NCBI GenBank assembly: GCA_026545225.1
Contig: CM048850.1
Location: forward strand, 28,883,797 to 28,947,796
Source: Cornus controversa
Lineage: Eukaryota > Streptophyta > Magnoliopsida > Cornales > Cornaceae
Length of the DNA stretch: 64,000 bases
Reading direction: 5' to 3'
In this document: piece by piece, positions 36,790 through 48,780 of the stretch
Position numbering within the stretch: position 1 is the stretch's first letter
Layout of the letters: each line of letters opens with the position of its first letter
Made by a program: the position numbers and the translations under genes
Notes under the pieces: generated by a model
The model's database searches: none
Told to the model about the DNA's origin: nothing
Seen by the model: the letters and a program-made list of their open reading frames with translations, nothing else

Positions 36790-39010
36790 GAGAATCATTA
36801 AGTGAAGACTCATCATTCTTAGTCTCAATGCTAGGGTTGCCATTAGTCTCTTCTATCTCAAGGACGTCATCATTATCATCTAAAACTTTTTTAAGTGGTG
36901 GGGGTAGTGATTCATCAAATACAACATGTATGAATTCGACTACAGTTAGTGTTCTTTTGTTGAATACGCTATAAGCTTTGCTTCTAGATGAATATTCTAG
37001 AAAAAAACACCTTCATCATATTTGGCATCAAATTTTTCTAAATTGTCTTTGTCATTTAAGACAAAACATTTGCATCCAAAAATTTTGAAATAACTAATGA
37101 TTGGCTTCTTCTCATTCCATATTTCATATGGGGTTTTATTAAGAATTTTTCTAATAATAACTCTCTTTATCACATAACAAGAAGTGCTAACATCTTTGGC
37201 TCATAGGTATATAGGAAGATTATACGCATTTAGCATCGTTCTAGCCATATCTTGGAGAGACCTATTTTTTCTTTCAACAACACCATTTTGTTGAGGAGTT
37301 CTAGGTGCCGAGAGATTGTAATTGTATCAATTTTCATCACAAATTTTTTTTATATTTTTGTTGTCAAATTCTCTACCTCTATCATTTCTAATAGTCTTAA
37401 TTTTGAAATCCTTCTCGTTTTGTTCTCTTCTACAAAAATTGGCAAAAATGAAAGGAGTTACACTTTTGTGAGTGATAAAGATGGCCCAAGTATATTTAGA
37501 GTAGTCATCAACAATTACAAAGGCATAGAGTTTACCACCAAGACTAGCAATTCTTTCTGGGCCAAACAAGTCAATGTGAATTAAATCAAGTTGGTTAGTA
37601 GAGGTGATATATTTATTTCTTTTAAAGGAAGATTTGACTTGTTTACCTAATTAGCAAGCACTACATGTCATGTCTTTCATATACTTAGTCTTTGGGAGGC
37701 CTTTGACTAAGTATTTTGAAGACAATTTAGATGTTAAGTCCATACTAGCATGTCCTAGTCTTCTATGCCATAGCCAACTACTATCACTAGATGATATAAA
37801 TCTTCTATGCCATAACCAACTACTATCACTAGATGATATAAAACATTTAACATTTTGATCATGCAATTCATATAAAAGTAAGGAATATAAATTTTCATTT
37901 TTATTTGTAGAGAAAATTTGTTTTTCGTCATTTTCAACAATGCATTTATTATATTTGAATGTTACACTAAGTCTTATATCACATAGTTGACTAATGCTAA
38001 ACAAATTATGCTTTAATCCATTAACCAAAAAGACATTATCAATAGATAGGAAGGAATAAATACCTATTGTTCCTATGCCAAGAACTTTCTCTTTTGAGTT
38101 ATCTCCAAATGTTACACTTCTACCATTATAGGGTTTAATGGAGGTAAAAATTGAATGATCTCCCATCATGTGCCTTGAACAACCACTATCGATAAACCAT
38201 TTATCTTTAGATATGGAGACAGACTTCAAGCATACCTAGAAGAAGAGTTTAAGTAACTTATTTTGGTACCGAATCATCTTTTGTGTCCATTTTGGTTAAT
38301 CTTTTGAAAAGTTCCTTTTATAACCAACATCATTTTTTCAATTATTTTTCTTTTGAATGGACACTCAAAGATTTTATGTCATTTCATCAAACAAATATTG
38401 CAAACATAATTAGAAAATAGGTGTTTTACGTTTTTTGACAAAGGTTTCCTTAAGAGATTTTCTTTTCTTAATTAAACATAAATCTTTGTTATGAGGGATA
38501 TTTTCAAGTTCTTCTTTAAGAAGAAAGCAGTTTTGCATTCCAAGCATAAGACCTAAATTCTCTTTTCTTTGGTAGATTTTGCAAAAATTTAATTTGATCT
38601 TCAATAGATTTTATCAAATTTTCATTTTCAATTTCAAGAGCAATTGAAGAGGAATCATTTGAAGAGAAATTCTCTTCCTTTTTTTTCAAAGAATCATTTT
38701 CAATTTGAAGCTTCACAAGATTTTGAGAAAGAGTGTGATTTTGACCTTTAAGAGAAGTACATTTTAAGACAATTTTTCTAAGTTCATCACGTAATTCTTT
38801 AAAAGCTTCTTGTATTTCATTACGAGAATCAATTAACTCATCATAAAGATGATCTTGAGAATCAAGATTAGGAGTTACCTCTTCTCCAAAAGCCATAAGA
38901 CAAAAATTTGCCATTTCCTCGCCATCCTTATCATGGTATGGTTATTCATCATCATCACTCCACGTAGCATTCAAGGTTATTTTTTTCTTGTTTTTGTCTT
39001 TCTTGTATTT
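36790..39010 (-). pseudogene. Sirevirus integrase-protease-gag segment, tandem copy A
   Basis: Integrase core: 37327-37569 (contains FVIVDDYSKYTW and the NDRGREFDN region), with QQNGVVERK encoded near 37280. Protease and GAG pre-integrase: 37651-38229 (WFIDSGCSRHM with the DSG protease triad, then LWHRRLGHASM). Gag C-terminal coiled-coil-like part: 38516-38914 (Glu/Lys/Asn-rich). A 45-bp in-frame duplication repeats ISSSDSSWLWHRR at about 37758-37846 and is unique to this copy. Frameshifts and stops separate the segments. Confidence 0.85.
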
Positions 39011-41190
39011 GAGAATCACTAAGTGAAGACTCATCATTCTTAGTCTCAATGCTAGGGTTGCCATTAGTCTCTTCTATCTCAAGGACGTCATCATCATCAT
39101 CTAAAACTCTTTTGAGTGGTGGAGGTAATGATTCATCAAATACAACATGTATGGATTCGACTACCGTTAGTGTTTTTTTGTTGAATAATCTAGAAGCTTT
39201 ACTTCTAGATGAATATTCTAGAAAAACACTTTCATCATATTTGGCATCAAATTTTCCTACATTGTCTTTGTCATTTAAGACAAAACATTTGCATCCAAAA
39301 ACTTTGAAATAACTAATGATAGGCTTCTTCTCATTCCATATTTCATATGGGGTTTTATTAAGAATTTTTTCTAATAATAACTCTATTTATCATGTAACAA
39401 GAAGTGCTAACATCTTTGGCTCACAGGTATCTAGGAAGATTATACTCATTTAGCATCGTTCTAGTCATTTCTTGGAGAGACCTATTTTTTCTTTCAACAA
39501 CACCATTTTGTTGAGGAGTTCTAGGTGTCGAGAGATTGTAATTGTATCAATTTTCATATCAAATTTTTTTTATATCTTCGTTGTCAAATTCTCTACCTCT
39601 ATCACTTCTAATAGGCTTAATTTTGAAATCCTTCTCGTTTTGTTCTCTTCTACAAAAATTGGCAAAAATGGAAGGAGTTACACTTTTGTGAGTGATAAAG
39701 ATGGTCCAAGTGTATTTAGAGTAGTCATCAACAATTACAAAGGCATAGAGTTTACTACCAAGACTAGCAATTCTTTCCGGGTCAAACAAGTCCATGTGAA
39801 TTAAATCGAGTTAGTTAGTAGAGGTCATATATTTATTTCTTTTAAAGGAGGATTTGACTTATTTACCTAATTAGCAAGCACTACATGTCATGTCTTTCAC
39901 ATACTTAGTCTTTGGAAGGCCTTTGACTAAGTATTTTGAAGACAATTTAGATATTAAGTCCATACTAGCATGTCCTAATCTTCTATGCCATAGCCAACTA
40001 CTATCACTAGATGATATAAAATATTTAACATTTTGATCATGCAATTCATATAAAAGTAAGGAATATAAATTTTTATTTTTATTTGCAGAGAAAATTTATT
40101 TTCCATCATTTTCAACAATGCATTTATTATTTTTGAATGTAACACTAAGTCTTATATCACATAGTTGACTAATGCTAAACAAATTATGCTTCAATCCATT
40201 AACCAAAAAGACACTATCAATAGATAGGAAGGAATAAATACCTATTGTTCCTATGCCAAGAACTTTCTCTTTTGAGTTATCTCCAAATGTTACACTTCTA
40301 CCATTATAGGGTTTAATGGAGGTAAAAATTGAACGATCTCCCATCATGTGCCTTGAACAACCACTATCGATAAACCATTTGTCTTTAGATATGGAGACAG
40401 ACTTCAAGCATACTTAGAAGAAGAGTTTAAGTAACTTATTTTGGTACCCAATTATCTTTTGGGTCAATTTTGGTTAATCTTTTGAAAAGTTCCTTTTATA
40501 ACCAACATCATTTTTTCGATTCTTTTTCTTTTGAGTGGAAACTCAAAGATTTTATGTCCTTTCATCAAACAAATATTGCAAACATAATTAGAAAAAAGGT
40601 GTTTTACGTTTTTTGACAAAGGTTTCCTTAAGAGATTTTCTTTTCTTAATTAAACATAAATCTTTGTTAGGAGGGATATATTCAAGTCCTTCTTTAAGAA
40701 GAGAGCAGTTTTGCATTCCAAGCATAAGACCTAAATTCTCTTTTCTTTGGTAGATTTTGCAAAAAATTAATTTGATCCTCAATAGATTTTATCAAATTTT
40801 CATTTTCAATTTCAAGAGCAATTGAAGAGGAATCAATTGAAGAGAAATTCTCTTGCTTTTTTTTTCAAAGAATCATTTTCATTTTGAAGCTTCACAAGAT
40901 TTTGAGAAATAGTGTGATTTTGACCTTTAAGAGAAGTGCATTTTAAGAAAAATTTTCAAAGTTCATCACGCAATTCTTTAAAAGCATCTTGTAATTCATT
41001 ATGAGAATCAATTAACTCATCAAAAAGATGATCTTGAGAATCAAGATTAGGAGTTACCTCTTCTCCAAAAGTCATAAGACAAAAATTTGCCATTTCCTCG
41101 CCATCCTTATCATGGTATGGTTATTCATCATCGTCACTCCACGTAGCATTCAAGGTCGTTTTCTTCTTGTTTTTGTCTTTCTTGTATTTG
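39011..41190 (-). pseudogene. Sirevirus integrase-protease-gag segment, tandem copy B
   Basis: A direct repeat of 36790-39010 with a period of about 2,221 bp. It holds integrase (39559-39795), protease/pre-integrase (40096-40407, DSGCSRHM) and gag C-terminal sequence (40588-41090), all broken. The join near 39003-39020 links gag sequence (TCTTGTATTTGAG) straight to the integrase-RT linker (AATCACTAAGTGAAGAC). Confidence 0.87.
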
Positions 41191-41745
41191 AGATGATCAA
41201 TTTTGAAATGATCGAGCTTTCCACAATGAAAGCAAATAGGAGTCTCTTTGCTCGAATTATTCTTTGAAGTATGTCCCCAATTAGGTCTTGTCATATAAAG
41301 AATTTTTCAAAATTTATTAGTGATGAGAGCGAGTTCTTCTTCAACATCACTAAACTCATTATCATCTTCTTTGCATGAGGCTTGGAGAGCTAGACTCTTC
41401 TTTAGTTTAGAGTCTTCTTCACAATTATTCAATGTGATCTCCGAAGTTAGAAGAAGGCCAAGAAACTCAACTAGATTGAGTTTGTTGAGATCATTAGATT
41501 CTTTGATAGCCACCACTTGTGCATCCCATTTTGGAGGTAGGCTTCTGAGTTAGAGATTTTTTAGCAAGATACATTAAGCCATTAACAATAGAAGAGAATC
41601 TAGTACACATGTCATTAATTGATTCACTCTCAATTTTTGCAACTTTTGTTTCTCCTACGATTTTCATTGGAACAAAAGGTCCATTGACAATAACTTGCCA
41701 AATTTGATAAGCTTGAAGGAAATCTATCATTCTATTTTTCCAATA
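41191..41745 (-). pseudogene. Sirevirus gag N-terminal part, left duplicate
   Basis: Contains the zinc-knuckle-like CFHCGKLDHFKID (near 41205-41250), the KLNLVEFLGLLLTSE stretch (41307-41516) and the AYQIWQVIVNG start (41494-41730), typical of copia UBN2-type gag. Relative to the right duplicate, about 220 bp are deleted near 41625 between short matching ATTCACTCTCAA-type sequences, and a second small deletion lies near 41550. Confidence 0.8.
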
Positions 41746-41865
41746 GTTATAGTTTGTCCCATCAAACTAAAGAGGTCTATTATTGGAATGACCTTCTTCA
41801 TGTTATTGGTTTCCTAAGTGTGCCTTGGATCAACTCTAAGTCTTTTAAGACAAATCTAGAGCCGA

Positions 41866-41879
41866 GGCTCTGATACTAA
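41866..41879 (-). other. primer-binding site, left Sirevirus
   Basis: The minus strand reads TTAGTATCAGAGCC directly after the LTR end, one base different from the initiator-methionine tRNA complement (TTGGTATCAGAGCC). Confidence 0.85.
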
Positions 41880-41985
41880 TTATTACCCAAGTATTGACCT
41901 TAGAGGAGGAGGGAGTAAATAAGGTTTAAAGCAAGTCATGTACAATTTTTGACTTAAAAAAGGATATATGAGCAAAATAAAATCT
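41880..41985 (-). repeat. Sirevirus 5' LTR remnant at the duplication join
   Basis: Matches the first ~105 bp (plus-strand left end) of the complete LTR at 50510. It then breaks into about 15 bp of unassigned sequence and the duplicated flank. Confidence 0.85.
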
Positions 41986-42127
41986 CCTATTAATAGACCT
42001 CTAAATATATATAGAGAGTGAGAAAGTTGTTTTATCTTTTAGTACTACTGCTGTCTCATAAACCTTTTATAAGAATGGGTAGGACCCACTGCCTGCACAA
42101 AAATGGACAGTGATAAACCGATAATGA

Positions 42128-42555
42128 TAGGAATGGCAACTGGCAGCAGGTTTGGGGCGGGTTCCAATTCCATTTTATCTTCATTTAAGTATTTAACAAT
42201 ACTTCTCATCTTCACTCCAAATTATTTTATTAAATGGGGGTGAAGTGGGGTCTTTACACTCTTAACGTCTTCAGTAATTTATACGTGCACCTAATAAATT
42301 TTAAACGAGTTATATATATATATATAACTATATAGGACTATTTTTTTATAGGTATAATATATATAAGAGTAATATAATAAATATAAAATATAAATGGAAC
42401 GAAGGTATCTATGTCCATTCATGTTCCATCACCATGCGAATTTTTCTCTTTCACTTTCATAATCGTTCCAAAATTATTTATATTTTTTCAAAAGCAATTT
42501 AAACGGGATGGAATGAGGCGGGTCTCTATCGGAACAGGAAAAATTGTTATCCCTA
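42128..42555. mobile_element. hAT-like MITE, right duplicate
   Basis: Duplicate of the MITE at 31535-31944 created by the segmental duplication. It keeps a longer left terminus (TAGGAATGGCAAC) and ends GTTATCCCTA. Confidence 0.7.
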
Positions 42556-42620
42556 AATAGTGATGGCGATGAAAGAAAAAAATAAATAAAATAATGACGG
42601 CGGTGATTGGTTTTAATTAA

Positions 42621-43087
42621 GGGATAAAGTGCAAAAAATTTCCTAAACTGTGTCCAAATTTGCAAATAATCTCCCTAAACTATATTTTATACACAAAATC
42701 CCTTGAACTATCACATTTTGTTAGAAAATGCTCCCCATGCTTAGTTATTTTTCATTAAATGACAATAATATACTTTCTTATTGAATTACACTTAACCCAT
42801 TTTCCTTATTAAAATAAATAGTGAAAAAAATTCATAATATTTTGATGACATATTTTCTATCAACTTTACATAAATTTACATTTAATTCTTGAAATTAATT
42901 TTTTAATAAAAATCTGAAGTAACTTTTTTTAAAAATTTTTTTTAAGTAATTTCTTAATTTTTCATGAATATACTGTATGAAAAAGAATTTATTTTTCATT
43001 TAAGTAATTTCTTAATTTTTCATGAATATATTGTATGAAAATTGTATTTTTTTTTATCGTAAAAAAGTTTAAATTGGGTATAATAAG
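42621..43087. mobile_element. MULE-like element, left arm (right duplicate)
   Basis: Second copy of the 32010-32473 arm, made by the segmental duplication. It is also cut by Sirevirus sequence at 43088. Confidence 0.6.
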
Positions 43088-44226
43088 TGCTACCCAAGTA
43101 TTGACCCTAGAGGTGGGGGGGGGGGTGAATAGGGTTTAAAACAAGTCATGTATAATTTTTGAATTTAAAAAGAATATATTACCAAAATTAAATTCCCCTA
43201 TTATGCAATATAGATAAGACAAATAATTGAAGTAATTCAAGCACAATGTAAAGAGTTAGAGATAGAGAATTCAAGCGCTAATGACACGATGATTTTTGTG
43301 AGGTTTGAAATTCCTACTCCTTGGCTCAAGACCCCTCTTGAGACTTCTCAAATCCAATATAGCACCTCCTTATAGATGGAGGGAAAAACCTTCTTTCTAA
43401 GAGAAACTCCTCCTCCTAGTCTTCCTTAGGTCATACCAACACTTGCTAAAGGAACAACCTCCTTTAGACTTCCTTTGGATCAAATTGATGATTTTGAGTG
43501 GAAGAAGTGCTTACAGATATAGCTCTCAAAGTAGATTTACAACAAGAAGCTCTCAATTGATATCTCTTAATATAGATGAATACACAAGTGTAAGCTCACA
43601 AGACTAAAGTATAAAATAAATTTACAAGTTGAAGCTCAAGTTTATTGAATGATTTTTACAAGATAGTATAGGAATGTATTGAATGCTCAAATTATGTGTA
43701 TTAAACTCTCTTCAATGTGTATGAGCATTATATAGGCATAGCCAACTAAAGCAAGGTGGTTAGAGTAGTTGAGAGAGTACTAAATGCAAAAAAGAGCCAT
43801 TGGATTCAAAATCTGCTAGTATCAGTCGGCTGATGAATATTGTTTCGGTCAGCTGAAGCAATGGTTGAAACAATGTTTCAGGTTCTCCAGTTTTGCGCAA
43901 CCTATTGGAATGAATTCAAGTTTTTACTAGCCGTCTAATAGGTTTTCTCAACCAACTGATAATTCTGTTTCGGTATATTTCAGTTGACTGAAAAAAAATT
44001 CCAGCTTCCCCTATTTTGCATAGCTCACTGGAATAAATTCCAGGTTCAATTAGCCGACTGATGGAGCTCATCAGGCGACCGAAACTCTATAAGAATGTGA
44101 GTTTGTCATTTTTGAGGGGTTTGAATGTTCAAACACGTTTATAGGTCCATGAAAGTATATGAGTGATGTTCAAAATCTACTGTTTGATCGATGAAAGATC
44201 AAGTATAAGTTGAAAAAATATTTTTA
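43088..44226 (-). repeat. Sirevirus 3' LTR, right duplicate, lacking its first ~400 bp
   Basis: Same extent as 32474-33620, with the same missing U3 start. The G run near its left end is shorter than in the left duplicate. Confidence 0.85.
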
Positions 44227-44227
44227 A

Positions 44228-45329
44228 CTAGCATAGGTTTTCAACTTGCATGACTCTAATATCTTGTGGGAATGGAAACGAGCCAACCCCGGGAGGTGAG
44301 ATAGTTACAGAAGGTGAAGATGGAACTTTAGCCTTTATAGGCTTTGCCCTATCCTCTTCTTCTTCTCTTTCTTCTTATTCAATCTCAGCTCCTTCTACAA
44401 ACTTAGGATTAAACCAATGATGATGTCTATTCTCTTGTAGTTTTATGATCCTTAGCATAATTGAGTTAATTATGTCCCTTGGTTCGTGAGTGTTTGAGTT
44501 AAAAGCATTCAAATTAACCCGTTAGTCGTAAAAATTTGAGTTAGTGGCATGGCGTAGTAGAGATGAACACCACTTTTCTTGTAATGAAATGTGATAGTAG
44601 ATAAGAAATGAGAGATTGAATCTCTTACCATTAAGTACACACCACACAAGAAAGGCTTCCATGAATGATACGTCCGAGCGGCCACCAAAATTTGGAAAAA
44701 TCGTATACATAATGATGTTGTACAAGAGTTGGGCTTCCACGGTTAATTCGTTCGACTTTACTTTAATGATATTCGTGGTAGTCCTATCATGACTCATTTG
44801 ACAAATGGCATCCAAGAGATTTAATTATTCGCCTTTGTGCCAAATATGGGAGGTATAGTATTGAATTTCTCATTTGCAAAGGTTGAAAAGCATTCGGATG
44901 GATGCTTGATCAATTAAAATATCAGAACCAGCAACAAATGAGTAGAGAGTTGAGACCGGTGCATCTTTTACTGATATCAAGTGAGCATAGAATAGCCTTA
45001 CTAGATTCAGACAGTATGGAATGTCTATGGACATTAAATCACCTAAGTCGATTGCATCAAACAAATTATAGCTATTTAGACGAAGAGATGCACATTTAGA
45101 GCGTGTGATAATATTGCCCTTTGATATGGTTTGATTGAGGTATTTCTTCTCATATGTGATTATAATTCTCAGACTTGAACCATTGGATATGAGGAATGGG
45201 CGAAAACACAGTGGGAGCTGACGCCATGGATGGTGGTGTAGGAGTTGTCTACTCAGCGTTACTATCATGAATGACCTTGGCTTTCTTTTTGGACTGAGTT
45301 TCCCTCACTGAATTACGTCTAGGAGGCAT
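44228..45329 (-). pseudogene. extra ORF 3' of Sirevirus pol (plant transposon protein type), right duplicate
   Basis: The better preserved copy. A start codon at 45329 opens MPPRRNSVRETQSKKKAK, then 44870-45268 is open through the DLGDLMSIDIPYCLNLVRLF region, and 44522-44815 gives NIIMYTIFPNFGGRSDVSF and FLVWCVLNG. About 365 codons in all if frameshifts and stops are ignored. The basic N-terminus and acidic C-terminus suggest a nucleic-acid-related rather than membrane protein. That is inference: no biochemical role is known to me. Confidence 0.65.
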
Positions 45330-45749
45330 GGTGATTTTTAATTTGGGATTAAAAGTGAAAAAGGTTGGAGAATATTTGGAAATGGTTGAACAGGACCTCA
45401 GATCAATCAGTTAAATACTTGAATTCAAAGCAATAAATCCGTAGAAGTGAATGAAATTAATCTAAAAAAGGTAACTTAGGATTTGCCTATGGAGAAGAAA
45501 CCGTTTTTCAATCAACTGGAGCTTGGTGGGAAAGAGAGAAATGAAATGAAACTAGGGTTTTTGAGACTTAAAACTACCCAGAACACAGTTTCGGTCAGCC
45601 AATGGGTTTTCGATTGGCTGAAATATCTATCAGTCGGCTGATACATGCCTTAGTTCTGTATAGTTTAATACCCATGGTTTGGTTAGCTGAAGCATCCCAT
45701 CAGGTAGCTAATGGACTCCCATAACTTCAATTTTTGCATATTTTAATCA

Positions 45750-48700
45750 CTTCCTTTTCTAAGGCCATCCCTAGTTCTTTTCTAAGAGTATTAAGCTTAT
45801 ATTTTTGAAGAGGTTTGGTAAAATGTCGGCAAGTTGCTTATCGGTGTTGATAAAAACAAGCTTGATAAACCCTTTTGACACGTGATCTCTAAGAAAGTGG
45901 CACCTTGTTTCAATATGCTCTGTTCAAGAATGTTGAATATGATTTTTGGAAATTCAAATTGCACTTGTGTTGTCACAATAAATAGGGATATAATCAGAGG
46001 TAAGAATAAAATCTTATAATTGTTGTTTGATATAGAGCGTTTGAGTACAACTACTTCTGGTGGCTACATATTTGGCATCCACCGTTGATAAAGAAATGAA
46101 ATTTTGTTTCTTACATGACCAAGAAACAAGTGAGTGTCCTAAGAAGTGACAAGTGCCTCTTGTTCTCTTCCTATCAATTTTGTAACTGGCAAAGTCGGCA
46201 TCTGAATAGCTAGTGAGATCAAAACAAGTATTTCTTAGATACCAAAGTCCTAAGTCAATAGTGCCGCTTAAATATTTGACAATATGTTTAACGACTTTTA
46301 AATGAGATTCTTTAGGACGGGATTGAAATCTAGCACATAAGCAAAATCTTTGGCATATTTGGCTTCCCCAAACATTAGAGGAGGGACTCATTAGATTTTG
46401 GCATGTTTGGCTTCCCCCAAGTCGAATTTCTTTAGCAAATCCTTAACATACTTAGATTAGCAAATGGAAATGTCATCAAGTGTTTGTTTGATTTGCAAAC
46501 TTAAAAAAAAGTTGAGTTCTCTCACCATACTCATTTCAAATTCTTTTTGCATGCAAGAAGAGAAATCTTTACATAACTTATTATTTGTTGACCAAAAATG
46601 ATATCATCAATATATACTTAAATGATTAACAAATTTTCACTTATGATTTTTGTAAAGAGAGTGTTATAAATTTTTCCTCTAATGAAATCATTTTTAAGTA
46701 GAAAATCATTTAATCTTCCATACCAAGCTCTTGAGGCTTGTTTTAAGCCATATAGGACTTTTGACAATTTGAAAACATGATTTGAAAAATCAGAATTTTC
46801 AAAACTCAGTGTTTGTTCAACAAACACTTCATCTTCTATTAGGCCATTTTGAAAATTGCTTTTTACATCTTTTTGCAATAATTTAAAGTTCTTGTTGGAA
46901 GAAAAAGCAAGTAGTATTCTAATGGCTTCTAATCTAGCTACGGGAGCAAAGTTTTCTTCATAGTCAATTCCTTCTTCTTGATTATAACCTTGAGCAACAA
47001 GTCTTACTTTGTTTCTAGTAATGACACCTGATTTATCCTTTTTGTTTCTAGAAACTCATTTTGTCCCAATGCTGGTTTTTTCCTTAGGTTTAATAACAAA
47101 ATTACACACTTGATTTCTTTCAAATTGATTTATTTCTTCTTGCATTGCAAGAATCCAAGAATCTTCATTTTTGGCTTCACGAAAAATTTTTAGGCTCAAG
47201 TTGAGACACAAAAGCCAAATGATTGTATATGTTGCTAAGTTTGGATCTTGTGCTAACACTTTTAAATGGATTACTAATGATTTGGTGTATTGGGTGATTT
47301 TGTACAAATTTTTAACTTTTAGGAAGATAATATTTTCTTCTTCTATAGGTTGATCATTACTTGAATTTTCCTTTGGAGAATCATTAAGTGAAGACTCATC
47401 ATTCTTATTCTCAATGCTAGGGTTGCCATTAGTTTCTTTTATCTCAAGGACATCATCATCATCATCTAAAACACTTTTGAGTGGTGAGGTTAGTGATTCA
47501 TCAAATACAACATGTATGAATTCGACTACCGTTAGTGTTCTTTTGTTGAATACTCTATAAGCTTTGCTTCTAGATGAATATCTTAGAAAAACACATTCAT
47601 CAGATTTGGCATCAAATTTTTCTAAATTGTCTATGTCATTTAAGACAAAACATTTGCATCCAAAAACTTTAGAATAACTAATGATAGGCTTCTTCTCAAT
47701 TCATATTTCATATGGGGTTTTATTAAGAAATTTTCTAATAATAACTCTATTTATCACATAACAAGAAGTGCTAACATCTTTGGGTCATAGGTATGTAGGA
47801 AGATTATGCTCATTTAGCATCGTTCTAGCCATTTCTTGGAGAGACCAATTTTTTCTTTCAACAACACCATTTTGTTGAGGAGTTCTAGGTACCGAGAGAT
47901 TGTAATTGTATTAATTTTCATCACAAATTTTTTTATATATTTTGGTTGTCAAATTCTCTACCTCTGTCACTTCTAATGGTCTTAATTTTGAAATCCTTCT
48001 CGTTTTGTTCTCTTCTGCAAAAATTGACAAAAATGGATGGAGTTACACTTTTGTAAGTGATAAAGAAGGCCCAAGTGTATTTAGAGTAGTCATCAACAAT
48101 TACAAACGCATATAGTTTACCACCAAGACTAGCAATTCTTTTCGGGCCAAACATGTCCATGTGAATTAAATCAAGTGGCTTAGTAGAGGTGATATATTTA
48201 TTTCTTTTAAAGGAGGATTTGACTTGTTTACCTAATTAGCAAGCATTACATGTCATGTCTTTCACGTACTTAGTCTTCGGGAGGCCTTTGACTAAGTATT
48301 TTGAAGACAATTTAGATATTAAGTCTATACTAGCATGTCCTAGTCTTCTATGTCATAGCCAACTACTATCACTACATCATATAAAACATTTAACATCTTG
48401 ATCATGCAATTCATATAAAAGCAAGGAATATAAATTTTTATTTTTATTTGCAGAGAAAATTTGTTTTCCATCATTTTCAACAATGCATTTATTATATTTG
48501 AATGTAACACAAAGTCTTATATCACATAGTTGATTAATGCTAAACAAATTATGCTTCAATCCACTAACCAAAAAGACATTATTAATAGCTAGGAAGGAAT
48601 AAATACTTATTGTTCCTATGCCAACAACTTTGCCTTTTGAGTTATCTCCAAATGTTACACTTCTACCAGTATAGGGTTTAATGGAGGTGAAAATTGAACG

Positions 48701-48780
48701 ATCTCCTGTCATGTGCCTTGAACAACCACTATCGATAAGCCATTTGTCTTTAGATATGGAGACAAACTTCAAGCATACCT
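45750..48780 (-). pseudogene. Sirevirus pol (protease, integrase, RT, RNase H), right duplicate
   Basis: On the minus strand: protease/pre-integrase 48377-48772 (WLIDSGCSRHM), integrase core 47933-48160 (VIVDDYSKYTW, SDRGREFD) with QQNGVVERK near 47880, RT N-terminus 47056-47307, RT core 46618-46878 (YGLKQASRAWY), stop, YIDD near 46605, and RNase H 46014-46391 (SYSDADFA). The integrase Asp-Asp-Glu positions are all still encoded, but numerous stops and frameshifts prevent a polyprotein. Confidence 0.85.

Larger units (their letters stand above)
31405..41985. repeat. segmental duplication, left copy
   Basis: This copy starts beside a TA run at 31400-31417 and includes the MITE at 31535, the MULE arm at 32010 and the Sirevirus up to about 105 bp into its 5' LTR. 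The sequence then joins directly to a second copy of the starting flank (GAGTGAGAAAGTTGTTTTA at about 42008). Both copies share lesions inside the Sirevirus, so the duplication came after that element had decayed. The join lies in a TATATATAGAG-like sequence present at both ends. Confidence 0.85.
32474..41985 (-). mobile_element. Sirevirus-type Ty1/copia element, left duplicate
   Basis: The order on the minus strand is 5' LTR remnant, primer-binding site, gag, protease, integrase, RT, RNase H, extra ORF and 3' LTR. The RT style (EEGIDYEENFA, YGLKQ, YIDD followed by IIFG) and the extra ORF after pol fit the SIRE/Maximus lineage. All ORFs are broken. The left border TG at 32474 follows ATAAG, close to TTAAG at 52065-52069, the presumed original target duplication. 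The 5' LTR is cut to about 105 bp by the segmental duplication join. A 2.2-kb internal tandem duplication covers integrase to gag. Confidence 0.88.

Noticed and set aside
37252..37584. Plus-strand open frames of about 110 codons over the Sirevirus integrase (also 39472-39804)
   Set aside because: They are antisense shadows of the integrase on the minus strand, conserved only because the coding strand is.
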